Positions 15,733 to 24,080 are shown, counted from the first letter of the stretch. The stretch is DNA of 42,484 nt from CAYHBS01 sp964360995 (GCA_964360995.1 CAYHYZ010000003.1:1-42484); one strand, 5' to 3'. Notes: generated from the sequence alone by a model not told the origin. Made by a program: numbers and translations.

Positions 15733-16980
15733 CTAAGGACTTGGATTACGGAGCATAAACGCGGAAGTAAATTTATGTGTTACTTCTGTTTTTCCTGAAC
15801 CAGCGGTGACGGAAAACGTAATGCGCACACCGATAGGTTTTGGAGTAGGACTTGCGCCATCAGTGAGTAGTGTAATCGCCACATCACCAATTGTTGCGTC
15901 GTATGAAGTGAGTATATCAACATTTGCATCTCTACTTATCGAAATAGGAACGTCTTGTGCCACCGTAATGGTTGTACTGACAGGATCTACATCACCACCA
16001 AATGCGGCGTTGTAATGTTCTGTCCAGCGCGACTGTGGCGGCTTGTTATTCGGACCATATACCGCAAGTTCATCAATCCATCCCTTAAATCCTAAAGATT
16101 GTGGAGTGCCTGCTGCATTTGTTTCCGCGCCAATCGTCAAATAATTCGCTCCTGCAGCCGTGGCACCACTCAACCATCCTGCATTATCTCCATCCGTGGC
16201 TGCAGTTTGGCACACACCATTAATACACACGACATTTCCTACTGGAGATGCGGTGTAATCAAAAACAAGGTGTACAAAAATGCCCTTCTGCTGCGCAAGT
16301 CCCGTCGTTGGTCCCGGATTATCAAGCGTCCCGCCGCGATACAGCGCTGGCGAATACTGAAGCGCGTTATTCATTTTGAGTCCTGCAAGTAGCTTCTGGT
16401 TTGCGGGTCCAAGAGTATTTGCAATGATTGGATACACACCACTTACGGTACCGTCATTCCCGTCTACTCTTACAATTGCCTCAATGGCGCCCTGTGTTTG
16501 AGAGGCTAGCGAAAGTGCACTCGAACTAAGTACTGCGCGCCCATAGTTGCTATTAAATTTGTAACTTTTCCCCACAACACCCAATTGCTTGCGCGATATT
16601 TGCCCACCGCTATCAAAGATAGTCCCATGCGCTCCTCCAATTTGATCAATGAGAGATCCTCCGTCCTCCTCAAAATTCCAATATGCAATTGGTTTATCTT
16701 TTTTCACCATTTCTGTGTACGTCGGCGGGACAGCAAGAGAAACATACCCAGCCCCAACGTCTACCGTCTTGGATCTGCGCACCTCTCTCCCAATGCGCTC
16801 CATCGCAAGCACGCCCGCTTCATTGACAATGCGAATATTTCGCGCTCGCACAAACACGGCCGAGAGTTGAATAAAACCATTTACTACGAGCACCAACACG
16901 AGCGATAAAATTGCGCCGTATGCAAGCACTTCAATAAGTGTAAATCCCTTTTTGTCGCGTGAAAATTTCTGCAAGTTCAT
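15733..16980 (-). CDS. PilW/GspJ-like prepilin with LamG domain, module 2
   Basis: This 415-residue protein has a textbook prepilin site KKG12|FTLIEVLAYGAILSLVLVLV with Glu at +5. After the PilW-like helix (RIVNEAGVLAMERIGREVRR) a LamG/concanavalin A-like module starts at AYWNFEEDGGSLID and runs about 200 residues to WIDELAVYG. The C-terminus returns to a pilin strand, FTSAFMLRN. The order of parts equals the module-1 and module-3 sisters. It is read 3 nt after PilV2. The LamG fold suggests carbohydrate or surface binding, with the ligand unknown. Confidence 0.88.
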   Translation of the reverse strand: MNLQKFSRDKKGFTLIEVLAYGAILSLVLVLVVNGFIQLSAVFVRARNIRIVNEAGVLAMERIGREVRRSKTVDVGAGYVSLAVPPTYTEMVKKDKPIAYWNFEEDGGSLIDQIGGAHGTIFDSGGQISRKQLGVVGKSYKFNSNYGRAVLSSSALSLASQTQGAIEAIVRVDGNDGTVSGVYPIIANTLGPANQKLLAGLKMNNALQYSPALYRGGTLDNPGPTTGLAQQKGIFVHLVFDYTASPVGNVVCINGVCQTAATDGDNAGWLSGATAAGANYLTIGAETNAAGTPQSLGFKGWIDELAVYGPNNKPPQSRWTEHYNAAFGGDVDPVSTTITVAQDVPISISRDANVDILTSYDATIGDVAITLLTDGASPTPKPIGVRITFSVTAGSGKTEVTHKFTSAFMLRNPSP

Positions 16981-16983
16981 ACG

Positions 16984-17580
16984 CTATCGATCAGTGAGAT
17001 ACAATTGCACGTGATCGCTCATCAGTTGCGTGATGTTTTCTTTCTTCCGTCGATACACGCGAATAGTAATGAGCCTGGTGTTAGAAACAGGAGTCACGTC
17101 TGTGGGCGCATAAGCCACAAGGTTTCCCCTACTTGCCGTGATGGTACTTCGGTATGCCTGCTCAACTTTTACAGTTCGATAGAATTCTTGGATATCTACA
17201 CCATCGGGTGTAATCAGACAATTATTTGTTATCTCTGTATCATTGGTGCCCAATAAATCCACAGTGTAATTACCATTGCTAAATTTAAGACAGCGCTCTT
17301 GTCCTAATGGGAGAGTAGAGTTGTTATCAGCAAAATATGTGTCCCAACCGTCAATGGTAGTTTTTTGTGCGCGCAATATGCGCATCGCCTCTGCCCCTTC
17401 TTCAAGCAGTAGCGCGGTTTGATTACGTCGCGTTGCTTCTTGAGTAAGCGTGAGTGACGTTAGCGCAAGAGAAACTAGAATACCAAACGTTGCACCAATG
17501 ATAGAAATGGCAACTACCACCTCCACCAACCCAAACGATGATTCGGTATTTCTACTGCGCATAAAAACGTGATATATCAA
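16984..17580 (-). CDS. PilV/GspI-like prepilin, module 2
   Basis: This 198-residue protein (192 from an internal ATG at 17562, MRSRNTESS) has a pilin helix FGLVEVVVAISIIGATFGILVSL. Aligning Glu at +5 puts Ser rather than Gly at -1, unlike module 1. The helix continues with NQTALLLEEGAEAMRILRA, typical of PilV/GspI. The globular part contains two Cys. The start at 17562 gives a leader matching that of module 3 (MRSGNTQ...SS), so 17562 is the more likely start. It heads module 2, followed by PilW2 after 3 nt. Confidence 0.82.
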   Translation of the reverse strand: MIYHVFMRSRNTESSFGLVEVVVAISIIGATFGILVSLALTSLTLTQEATRRNQTALLLEEGAEAMRILRAQKTTIDGWDTYFADNNSTLPLGQERCLKFSNGNYTVDLLGTNDTEITNNCLITPDGVDIQEFYRTVKVEQAYRSTITASRGNLVAYAPTDVTPVSNTRLITIRVYRRKKENITQLMSDHVQLYLTDR

Positions 17581-18025
17581 ATAAAATGCTCCGTGAGTAC
17601 ATGGCGCTTGAACGTACTAAAAAAATCCAGAATTCCATTGACACGTATTATAACAAATACGCATACGCGGAGCTTGTGGAAACCTGCATAAAAATAGCGC
17701 GCGTGATGATCACAGCAACACAATACGGAGCTCTATGCCAGTAGCAATTTCTGCGCCCTGAATACACTCAAACCTCTTTTCCATACATATCGCCACAAAA
17801 AACAGCACAGATGGTACATTTTACACACAATGTCACACAAAATACTCAATTGTGCTCCAAAAAACCCGGAACAACCAGTACATATCTCACGCAATTTCAC
17901 ACAAAACATCCAAATCAGTGAATCATCCAACTGCAAGCCGCTGCGCGGCCGCGCAGCGGCTTGCAGTTCGTCACGTGTGAAGTTATCCTATCTATGCACC
18001 CTATTTTTTCATCCTCAATAATAAA
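17581..18025. other. Divergent intergenic region between module 2 and the PaaX/Cas2-like gene
   Basis: These 445 bp must hold the promoters for module 2 (minus) and the PaaX/Cas2-like gene (plus). Apart from the palindrome at 17931-17966 I see a repeated TCACACAAAA (near 17830 and 17896). The open frame at 17733-17936 (minus) has an unlikely composition and is not called. Confidence 0.5.
17931..17966. repeat. Perfect 36-bp palindrome upstream of the PaaX/Cas2-like gene
   Basis: The sequence reads CTGCAAGCCGCTGCGCGG and then its exact reverse complement, centred on GCGGCCGC. A near-identical palindrome lies on the other side of the gene at 18656-18691. There is no U-tract, so it is not a typical terminator. 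Confidence 0.85.
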
Positions 18026-18580
18026 ATGCCTATTATACGCGGTACTACAAAAGATAAGATTCTCTTGCTATTAGGAGCTGGGATCTCACTTGGACTCACT
18101 ATCACACCAAGAAAGCAGCTGTGGATATTGCGCTCTATCCCAAAAGAGCTCCGGCGCATCGATCAACGCTCTATTCGTAAAGCGCTTTCTGATTTAGAAC
18201 GTGATGGTCTCATCGCAATCACAGAACACACGGACAACACCTTTTCTGTTGTGCTTTCTCCCCATGCGACGCAACGACTTGGGGCGATTGAGATGCATAA
18301 AGTAGCACGGAAGCGGCCAAAGAAATGGGATCAAAAATGGCGCCTGCTGATCTACGACGTGAGTGAAGATCGAAAAAAAAGCAGAGACGCGATTCGACGT
18401 GAACTGCAAAGTGTGGGATTTTTAGAGCTCCAGCATAGCGTGTGGATATTTCCTTTTGATGTGACCGATGTGATGCAATTACTACGAGAACTATATGATC
18501 TAAAAGAAGAACTTATTGTACTTACGACGGATCGATTTGAAAGCGACGAGCGATTTATTTCCACATTTCACCTGTACTAG
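18026..18580 (+). CDS. PaaX-like/Cas2-like regulator
   Basis: This 184-residue protein has an N-terminal winged helix (IDQRSIRKALSDLERDGLIAI at about residues 47-67) and a C-terminal ferredoxin-like Cas2/VapD-type domain (KWRLLIYDVSEDRKKSRDAIRREL, then HSVWIFPFDV). Databases often label such CPR proteins as Cas2 or as PaaX-family regulators. No cas1, other cas gene or CRISPR array is in the window, so a transcriptional regulator is the safer reading. It is the only plus-strand gene here, stands alone between pilin modules 2 and 3, and is bracketed by two related 36-bp palindromes. It could control neighbouring pilin modules; that is inference. Confidence 0.75.
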   Translation: MPIIRGTTKDKILLLLGAGISLGLTITPRKQLWILRSIPKELRRIDQRSIRKALSDLERDGLIAITEHTDNTFSVVLSPHATQRLGAIEMHKVARKRPKKWDQKWRLLIYDVSEDRKKSRDAIRRELQSVGFLELQHSVWIFPFDVTDVMQLLRELYDLKEELIVLTTDRFESDERFISTFHLY

Positions 18581-18655
18581 CGTTTTTTTGTTTGTCACTC
18601 AGTTTTTTGCATCTTCGCGCCTTTAAATCTTCATTTTTTTTAAAAAAAATTCCTA

Positions 18656-18691
18656 CTGCAGGCCGTTGCGCGGCCGCGCAAGGTCCTGCAG
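18656..18691. repeat. 36-bp palindrome downstream of the PaaX/Cas2-like gene
   Basis: CTGCAGGCCGTTGCGCGG is followed by its reverse complement with two mismatches. It shares the centre GCGCGGCCGCGC, the outer CTGCA and the following TGCAGTTC with the palindrome at 17931-17966. Confidence 0.8.
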
Positions 18692-18976
18692 TTCATTTTC
18701 TACAGCGCCACGACGTAAATGAATTCAATTTGAAATAGTGTTTCTACTGGAGAGGAGTCGGGCTTCTTACCGTTACTTTCTATAAGAAAAACAGCGGGAG
18801 TCAAAGACTCTCGCTGTTGGTTGGAACGTGCGCACCCCATATGCGCGGAATTGGAACGAAGGAGCTGTCCCTCCGCGCACCCCGTGGTGCGCCGAGGGCT
18901 GGACGTCGGTGTGACCAGGGGGGATCTCACCCGCGCCCAAGACTTGGCACTCGGAGAGGAGTCGAACTCCTCTCCA
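18692..18976. other. GC-rich structured non-coding stretch downstream of the secreted-protein gene
   Basis: No convincing gene. In minus-strand order after the stop at 18977 there is a 10-bp hairpin built on GGAGAGGAGT (18954-18975), a hairpin CGCACCCC/GGTGCG near 18873-18892, and a clear intrinsic terminator at 18786-18818. This may be the structured 3' UTR of the secreted-protein gene. Composition is richer in G+C than the flanking pilin genes. Confidence 0.5.
18786..18818 (-). terminator. Terminator downstream of the secreted-protein gene
   Basis: A 13-bp stem (18790-18802 with 18806-18818, one G-U pair, loop AAA) is followed on the minus strand by a run of T and then CTTATA. It ends transcription about 160 bp past the stop at 18977. 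Confidence 0.8.
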
Positions 18977-19492
18977 TTACGGAAGCGTTGTGGTCGTGGT
19001 TGTGGTCACTGCCGAATTGTCTGCTGGCAGGCAGACCTCCATGCGCTTGTGCTTGGTCAGCGTTCTCGTGCCGATCGCGTCGGTGATGGTTTGCGTAGGA
19101 AACGCTACCGCACCATCGATACACTTCAGCCGGTAGCACACGAGGTCCTTCGCGAATGGTCCAACATCCGCAAGAGGGCTAAGGGGACAGCTTGTCCCAC
19201 TGGGACATTCAGTCGTACCCGAACCACTTGGCTTGATTACATCGAACGGTGCGATGTCTACGTTCACCGGAACGCAGTGCTTCTTGATGCCCGACTTGTA
19301 AATCGAGCATGAGCCGATCCCGCCAATCGTCATGCTGTTCTCGGCAATCATGCTGGTACTGATGTTGAACGCGAACGGGTCACTTACCTTGAAGCACGCA
19401 TAACCATGCTCCGAAGTGGGGTCGTGGTTTGCCTGTGCCACGCCGGCCAACAACACCATGCCCAAAAACAGTGCCCATGTCAAAGTCTTCAT
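18977..19492 (-). CDS. Secreted Cys-rich protein with Thr-rich tail
   Basis: The start is the ATG at 19492 (MKTLTWALFLGMVLLAGVAQA), preceded by a strong AGGAGG ribosome-binding site; the longer open frame to 19567 is discarded. A classical signal peptide with cleavage near AQA-NH gives a mature protein of about 150 residues. It has six Cys, including CFKV, a CYRLKC motif and VCLPA. The protein ends in a run of seven Thr and LP. CYxxxC domains with such Thr-rich linkers occur in secreted proteins of Myxococcota and Binatota-like bacteria (recollection). The abrupt end at the Thr linker suggests a truncated or transferred domain. It follows PilX3 after 80 bp but has its own ribosome-binding site. 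Function unknown. Confidence 0.75.
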   Translation of the reverse strand: MKTLTWALFLGMVLLAGVAQANHDPTSEHGYACFKVSDPFAFNISTSMIAENSMTIGGIGSCSIYKSGIKKHCVPVNVDIAPFDVIKPSGSGTTECPSGTSCPLSPLADVGPFAKDLVCYRLKCIDGAVAFPTQTITDAIGTRTLTKHKRMEVCLPADNSAVTTTTTTTLP

Positions 19493-19572
19493 CTGCTCCT
19501 CCTGTGCGTATATTGCGCAACTCTGAATTTCTGTCTTGATAGTAGCGTAATCTACGTAAAAAGTCAAGTTTT

Positions 19573-21855
19573 TTACTGCACTTGTTGATACCCTTTTGGC
19601 GTTGGCACCGCCTCTACGGTGGGAAATAACATCTTCCCTGGGCCCTCTGAAAGTGAAGTGATTTTGGTGTTATTTACCAGTTTTATTTTTTCGCCGTAGA
19701 GTGCGGTCACTTCTGCGGAATTGTCTAGCTTAATTAAGCCTTTCGTCGCATACAACATATCTCCCTGCCCGCTATTGCTAATGAGTATTGCGGGGGCCTG
19801 ATCCTGCAAGTTTGTGCTTCGCGAAATAATCATAATATGGCTATTCTCAATGGGTTGCTTGTCTTTCGTCGACAACTGGTCATTATTTTCCAACTTACCC
19901 ACCACGCGACAATTATTAATATTTACCGTGCCATCGACAATAATCGCCAAATTTTTCTCCACGTCGTCACTTGTATCAATAGAAATGGTGCACACAGATG
20001 ATCCGGCGGTAGCGGTAAAATTACCATGCACATAAATATTTCCTCCGATAATGAGGTCTCGGTTGGTAATATTAAAATCTCCCGTAATTTCTGTGTGTTT
20101 TGCGCTACCATCGTATGGTAAATGTATTTCTGCTCCTGCCGAGACTATTTGGGTAACATTGAAATTATACTTAACTGGTAACCCTCCCGCTATGCAAACT
20201 ATTCCATCCTGACAAGGCTCACAATCACTTCCTGCGTGACATGGCACACATGTGCCAGAAGAGCAATCGGTGTTGGTGGTTGAGGCCATACTAGTAATAA
20301 ACGCATCCGTAAGTGGCGGAGGAAGTGGCTCAACATCATTTGTCCAATTTGAATTATTTCCGCTAGGACAATTTGCCCCAGGGAAATATGATTCGTTGTA
20401 AAACACTGGCACGTTTATTGTTGTACTTTCCAGAAAATCGACTTTGACAAAATTTCCTTTGCCATACACGATATCTGGTCCAGTACCTTCGGATGGGCAC
20501 GTATTCAGGTAGCTTTGACCGTTCTCTTGTTGCCGATACACTTTAATACGCTTCAGACTGTTTTTTGCGGTACCTACGAATAATTCGAATATGAGATCTC
20601 TTTCAAGGGCGCCGCTGTCACAGCCCGGTGGTTTACACCAGTTCGTACTTTGAAGACTGCTCGCGTACCGTGCTTCGTACCATAATGTTTCGGTGAGCGG
20701 TTGCGGCTGATAGGAAGCAACTGACGCTCCCACTTCATATCCGTTTGCACATGACGCCTGCCCACAGCCGGTGCTTGGATCAAACACAATCCAATACGGC
20801 GTTCCGGGATACATTGTATAATAATTAGCCGAGCTGGTATCGAAAGGAATTTCCCACCACCGCCAAGTACTGGTGATTGAATCTTTATCTATCAGCGAAG
20901 ATTCTGCAATGATATTAGCACTATCGGGCGCTTGTAAGTATACTCCGGGCGGCGTCTGCCATTTTCCTGTCTTATTCCCTAAAATTTTTACTTTGAAATT
21001 ACTGCCTCCAGTGCCCACTTTTTTTATCAACAACCTTACCTTTTCTGGTTTTCCTGTGTATTGCACGGTAATTTGCTGTGCGAGATTATCCTGCGCGTTG
21101 GATCTCCGCCAAGAAAGCGGAGTTATGGTGGGAGAGGTGATATCACTCGGCATTTCGCTCAATGGATCCTCGTCGTTATAAGCAGCTATTTGTCCTAGGG
21201 GCAACGGGAACACATATCCGTAGTTGAGTCCACCAACACTTGTATTGAGATCGGGCTTGTGGGTTGCCTCTGGGTCTGGGCCAGAACGAGGCTTCGCAAT
21301 CTGCACATACCCGGAATACGCCTTAATAGGATTGGCGCGTAGCTCTATCAGACTCACACCGGCGCTGGTTCGTTGTATGGAACCGTTAGAATATACACTT
21401 CCCAGAATCATTGCGCTATTATCCATTTCAATTCCCGAATACCCCGCCTGTACGTCTGCATTCCATTCAACATTGCCTGGCGTATTGATAAAAAAACTTG
21501 ACCTTCGGACGGCACCACCATCAACGCCGCTCACAACGTAGCGATCCCCGAGCGCATCGAGGGGGGTGGGATCTATGATGATGTTTGTATTGTTATTATT
21601 CAGTGTAAATGAATCTGAATGTTTTTGCCCGTCGAATATACGCTCCGACACTTCCTCAAAGCCCGATTCTGCTCCAAAAAACGCCTGCTGAGAATTGATG
21701 AAATCTCTGCTAATTTTAATTTGCGTTACTCCGGATGTAGCAAATAGCCCCGTAACTAATGTCGCAAGCGTCACAAACACCGCAACGATAAATAATACTG
21801 TCTGCCCTCCTTCGAGTGATGCGTGATATCGGTGCGATCTATACATATTCGTCAT
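19573..21855 (-). CDS. PilX/GspK-like giant minor pseudopilin, module 3
   Basis: This 760-residue protein is the longest of the four PilX-like proteins. A basic leader ends at Gly17 and is followed by QTVLFIVAVFVTLATLVTG (no Glu5), then FFGAESGFEEVSERIF at about residues 59-74. Shared family segments are DVQAGYSGIEMDNSAMILG, NLAQQITVQYTGKPEKVRL to TPYWIVFDP, and the strand-rich C-terminus (NIYVHGNFTA, SHIMIISRSTNLQDQAPAI, LYGEKIKLVNNTKI). It has a Cys-rich insertion (CSSGTCVPCHAGSDC) absent from the sisters. It begins 3 nt after PilW3. Confidence 0.82.
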   Translation of the reverse strand: MTNMYRSHRYHASLEGGQTVLFIVAVFVTLATLVTGLFATSGVTQIKISRDFINSQQAFFGAESGFEEVSERIFDGQKHSDSFTLNNNNTNIIIDPTPLDALGDRYVVSGVDGGAVRRSSFFINTPGNVEWNADVQAGYSGIEMDNSAMILGSVYSNGSIQRTSAGVSLIELRANPIKAYSGYVQIAKPRSGPDPEATHKPDLNTSVGGLNYGYVFPLPLGQIAAYNDEDPLSEMPSDITSPTITPLSWRRSNAQDNLAQQITVQYTGKPEKVRLLIKKVGTGGSNFKVKILGNKTGKWQTPPGVYLQAPDSANIIAESSLIDKDSITSTWRWWEIPFDTSSANYYTMYPGTPYWIVFDPSTGCGQASCANGYEVGASVASYQPQPLTETLWYEARYASSLQSTNWCKPPGCDSGALERDLIFELFVGTAKNSLKRIKVYRQQENGQSYLNTCPSEGTGPDIVYGKGNFVKVDFLESTTINVPVFYNESYFPGANCPSGNNSNWTNDVEPLPPPLTDAFITSMASTTNTDCSSGTCVPCHAGSDCEPCQDGIVCIAGGLPVKYNFNVTQIVSAGAEIHLPYDGSAKHTEITGDFNITNRDLIIGGNIYVHGNFTATAGSSVCTISIDTSDDVEKNLAIIVDGTVNINNCRVVGKLENNDQLSTKDKQPIENSHIMIISRSTNLQDQAPAILISNSGQGDMLYATKGLIKLDNSAEVTALYGEKIKLVNNTKITSLSEGPGKMLFPTVEAVPTPKGYQQVQ

Positions 21856-21858
21856 TAA

Positions 21859-23382
21859 TTAATTAGTGTCGGTAGTACCGCGCAACATTACGGTTGTAGT
21901 GAACTTCTCTGAAACGGCTGTGGCACCTGTGCCTGCGGTGGCTATAAAAGATATTCTCGTGCCGACCGTAATATCCAAGTTGGTGCGAATATCTTTACGA
22001 ATTATTGGAAGAAATTGAAGATCGGTTATCACCACATTTCTATTTGAAAGTCCTTCGGGAGCCTCAGTATCTGACTGCGTAGTGATCTGCCCATCCGAAG
22101 AAGTGGTGATGGTGATTGTCTTGTTGTTATCTTCATCATACTCACTAAATGCCGCGCGGTAATGCTCTTCCCAGTCTTCTGCATTGAGTGGTTTATCATA
22201 TATTGCCACTTCATCAATCACTCCACTAAATACATATTTCGCGCATGGCGAGGAAGTTTGCGCACAATCCCCCGCACTCTGCGAAACACGGCTCGACCCG
22301 AGTGAAACTCCCAGATCCCACCAAAAGGTACTGGGATCTTGGTGTTTAATTTTGTCGAACCAATAGGATTTAATGAGCTCCATGCCACTAATATCCGCCG
22401 ACGACCCTACCTGCAGACCGAGCATTGATGTTTTCCTTCCGTTTACATACACATTGTACAGATAATTTGGCGCTGTACCGGCGACACGCTCCCATACTAC
22501 ATGGTAATATCTTCCGTAACTGGTTGCGGCTGATGTATCGTCAGGGTAGCCAACAAAAATATATGCCAGATTATCTACCGCAGTTTTAAAAGGATAGTTA
22601 GGCGTGTCATACCCACCATATTGCCCAACAATTGCCAAACCAAACGCAGGGTGATATGGATCTCCTGCATCGTCTTGTCTATTTTGAAACCCTACCCCGA
22701 ATGTATACCCTTGGTAACTATAGTTGAGATACACTGGTGACGCCTGCGGTGGCGCCGTCTCATAGGCAGAAAGTATTGGGTATCCAAGCCCCTCCCCACA
22801 ACCTGAGATAGGGGTACCATCGGGGTTTATACATGCTTTGTCTGGCCTAAACACCGCCTCGACCGCACCTTCACTTTTCAGAACCGACACCAGTGACTTC
22901 GGAAGTTCAATGATATCTTCATGCGCTTGATCAAACAAAAATCCTGACCCCACTATCGTTGCCTGGCGCCGGTCATCTGGGTCTGCGAGCCCTGCGACTG
23001 TTCCATGATATGAGCCTATCTGATCGAGTAGATTTCCCTGGGGCTGTTCAAAATTCCAATGTGCAATGGCGCCATCTTCTTCCACAACTTCGGAATAACT
23101 TTTTGGAACTTTGAATGACGTGAATGTTGAGAAGGGATCTGTGGGGTTCGGAAACTCCATGCTTACGCCACGCCGAATTTCTATCGAAATACGCTCCGTT
23201 ACAAGCGCGCCCGCTTCATTGACGGCTCGTGTATTGCGCATCTTCGCGAGCGGCTTCCCCAAAGCAGCAGCGCCCCCTGATACAAATATCACTAAAATAG
23301 CCAAAATGGCCACATAGGTTATCACCTCTATGAGCGTATAGCCTTCTTGCGCTGTTAATTTTCCTGTTGAGGGAGTATGCAT
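21859..23382 (-). CDS. PilW/GspJ-like prepilin with LamG domain, module 3
   Basis: This 507-residue protein has a prepilin site G14|YTLIEVITYVAILAILVIF with Glu at +5. After the PilW-like helix (RAVNEAGALVTERISIEIRR) there is a LamG-like module starting AHWNFEQPQGNLLDQ and ending FSGVIDEVAIYDKPL; it is about 90 residues longer than in the two sisters. The C-terminal strand FTTTVMLRG matches the others. It starts 2 nt after PilV3 and ends 3 nt before PilX3. Confidence 0.88.
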   Translation of the reverse strand: MHTPSTGKLTAQEGYTLIEVITYVAILAILVIFVSGGAAALGKPLAKMRNTRAVNEAGALVTERISIEIRRGVSMEFPNPTDPFSTFTSFKVPKSYSEVVEEDGAIAHWNFEQPQGNLLDQIGSYHGTVAGLADPDDRRQATIVGSGFLFDQAHEDIIELPKSLVSVLKSEGAVEAVFRPDKACINPDGTPISGCGEGLGYPILSAYETAPPQASPVYLNYSYQGYTFGVGFQNRQDDAGDPYHPAFGLAIVGQYGGYDTPNYPFKTAVDNLAYIFVGYPDDTSAATSYGRYYHVVWERVAGTAPNYLYNVYVNGRKTSMLGLQVGSSADISGMELIKSYWFDKIKHQDPSTFWWDLGVSLGSSRVSQSAGDCAQTSSPCAKYVFSGVIDEVAIYDKPLNAEDWEEHYRAAFSEYDEDNNKTITITTSSDGQITTQSDTEAPEGLSNRNVVITDLQFLPIIRKDIRTNLDITVGTRISFIATAGTGATAVSEKFTTTVMLRGTTDTN

Positions 23383-23384
23383 GC

Positions 23385-24068
23385 CTATCGATTAGTAATG
23401 ATGGTTTCAAGTTGCCCTTGCTGTGTCTGTCCACTGCGATTTGTCCATGCGACTGATGTCGTCACCCTTACCGTATCCTTGTCGGCTCCGTCCGCGCTAC
23501 ATGCAATAAATCCGGTTATCTTGTCGGGGTCATTTTGATCGCTGCGCGTGGCGCAAGAAAACTGAATTGTTCGCACATACTTGGTTGCGTCACTCTTAGA
23601 TCCTGTGGTCAACGAGGGACAAGGATTTGGAGGGGGGGTGGCGGGCGCAACGTGACTGAGCGTAACGCCGTAAAGTTTTTCAGCTATCGCCCCGTACGAA
23701 ATACAATAATGCTTATTTAGCGTGTCTCCCCAACCAAGAAGCGTTGTATCCCACAATCCCTCATTTATATACAAATCCCGGAAATATCTCGCAGCTTCTG
23801 CGCCTTCTTGCATGTATAGTGTTGCCTGAATTTGAGTAGTAGCATCTGCAGCAATGCGTTGTGCAAAAAAGATGACTCCAAAGAGCACGCTAATGCTGAC
23901 TCCGAGAATAGAGACACCGACTACCACTTCGACAAGACCGAAAGAGGAAGCTGGTAGCTTATAGCTTGTAGCTTGTAGAGGAGGTGCGGTACGGGGTGAA
24001 GATACAGATAGTAGCTGATAGCTTGTAGCTTGGAGGAAAGAGGTGGATTGTGTATTTCCACTTCGCAT
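23385..24068 (-). CDS. PilV/GspI-like prepilin, module 3, with leader expanded by repeats
   Basis: The preferred ATG at 24068 (MRSGNTQS) matches the start of PilV2 (MRSRNTES); an upstream ATG at 24098 lies inside an intergenic repeat. The mature part begins FGLVEVVVGVSILGVSISVLFG, with Ser at -1 and Glu at +5, and continues with a PilV-like helix and four Cys. The leader is unusual: between the start and the SSFGLVE site there are about 30 extra residues, encoded by two heptamer arrays (peptides QATSYQL and QATSYKL). Whether prepilin peptidase still processes such a long leader is an open question. First gene of module 3. Confidence 0.8.
   Translation of the reverse strand: MRSGNTQSTSFLQATSYQLLSVSSPRTAPPLQATSYKLPASSFGLVEVVVGVSILGVSISVLFGVIFFAQRIAADATTQIQATLYMQEGAEAARYFRDLYINEGLWDTTLLGWGDTLNKHYCISYGAIAEKLYGVTLSHVAPATPPPNPCPSLTTGSKSDATKYVRTIQFSCATRSDQNDPDKITGFIACSADGADKDTVRVTTSVAWTNRSGQTQQGQLETIITNR
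23949..23976. repeat. Heptamer array inside the pilV3 leader
   Basis: Four tandem AGCTnnn units: AGCTGGT, AGCTTAT, AGCTTGT, AGCTTGT. Read on the minus strand they encode QATSYKL within the prepilin leader. Three heptamers equal seven codons, so such arrays can stay in frame. Confidence 0.9.
24006..24033. repeat. Second heptamer array inside the pilV3 leader
   Basis: A degenerate unit AGATAGT, then AGCTGAT, AGCTTGT and AGCTTGG. They encode QATSYQL on the minus strand. Confidence 0.85.
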
Positions 24069-24080
24069 ACTTATTTTTTT

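Noticed and set aside
17733..17936. 67-codon minus-strand open frame upstream of module 2
   Set aside because: Cys/Trp-rich composition, no ribosome-binding site and no similarity I can recognise.
18026..18580. Cas2 of a CRISPR system
   Set aside because: The C-terminal domain is Cas2-like, but there is a winged-helix domain in front and no cas1, effector gene or CRISPR array in the window.
18953..18976. tRNA-like T-arm in GAGTCGAACTC
   Set aside because: It is a simple 10-bp hairpin without acceptor, D or anticodon arms.
18821..19312. 163-codon plus-strand open frame
   Set aside because: It overlaps the secreted-protein gene and a run of hairpins, its composition is Arg/Cys-rich and implausible, and the opposite frame has a signal peptide and an excellent ribosome-binding site.
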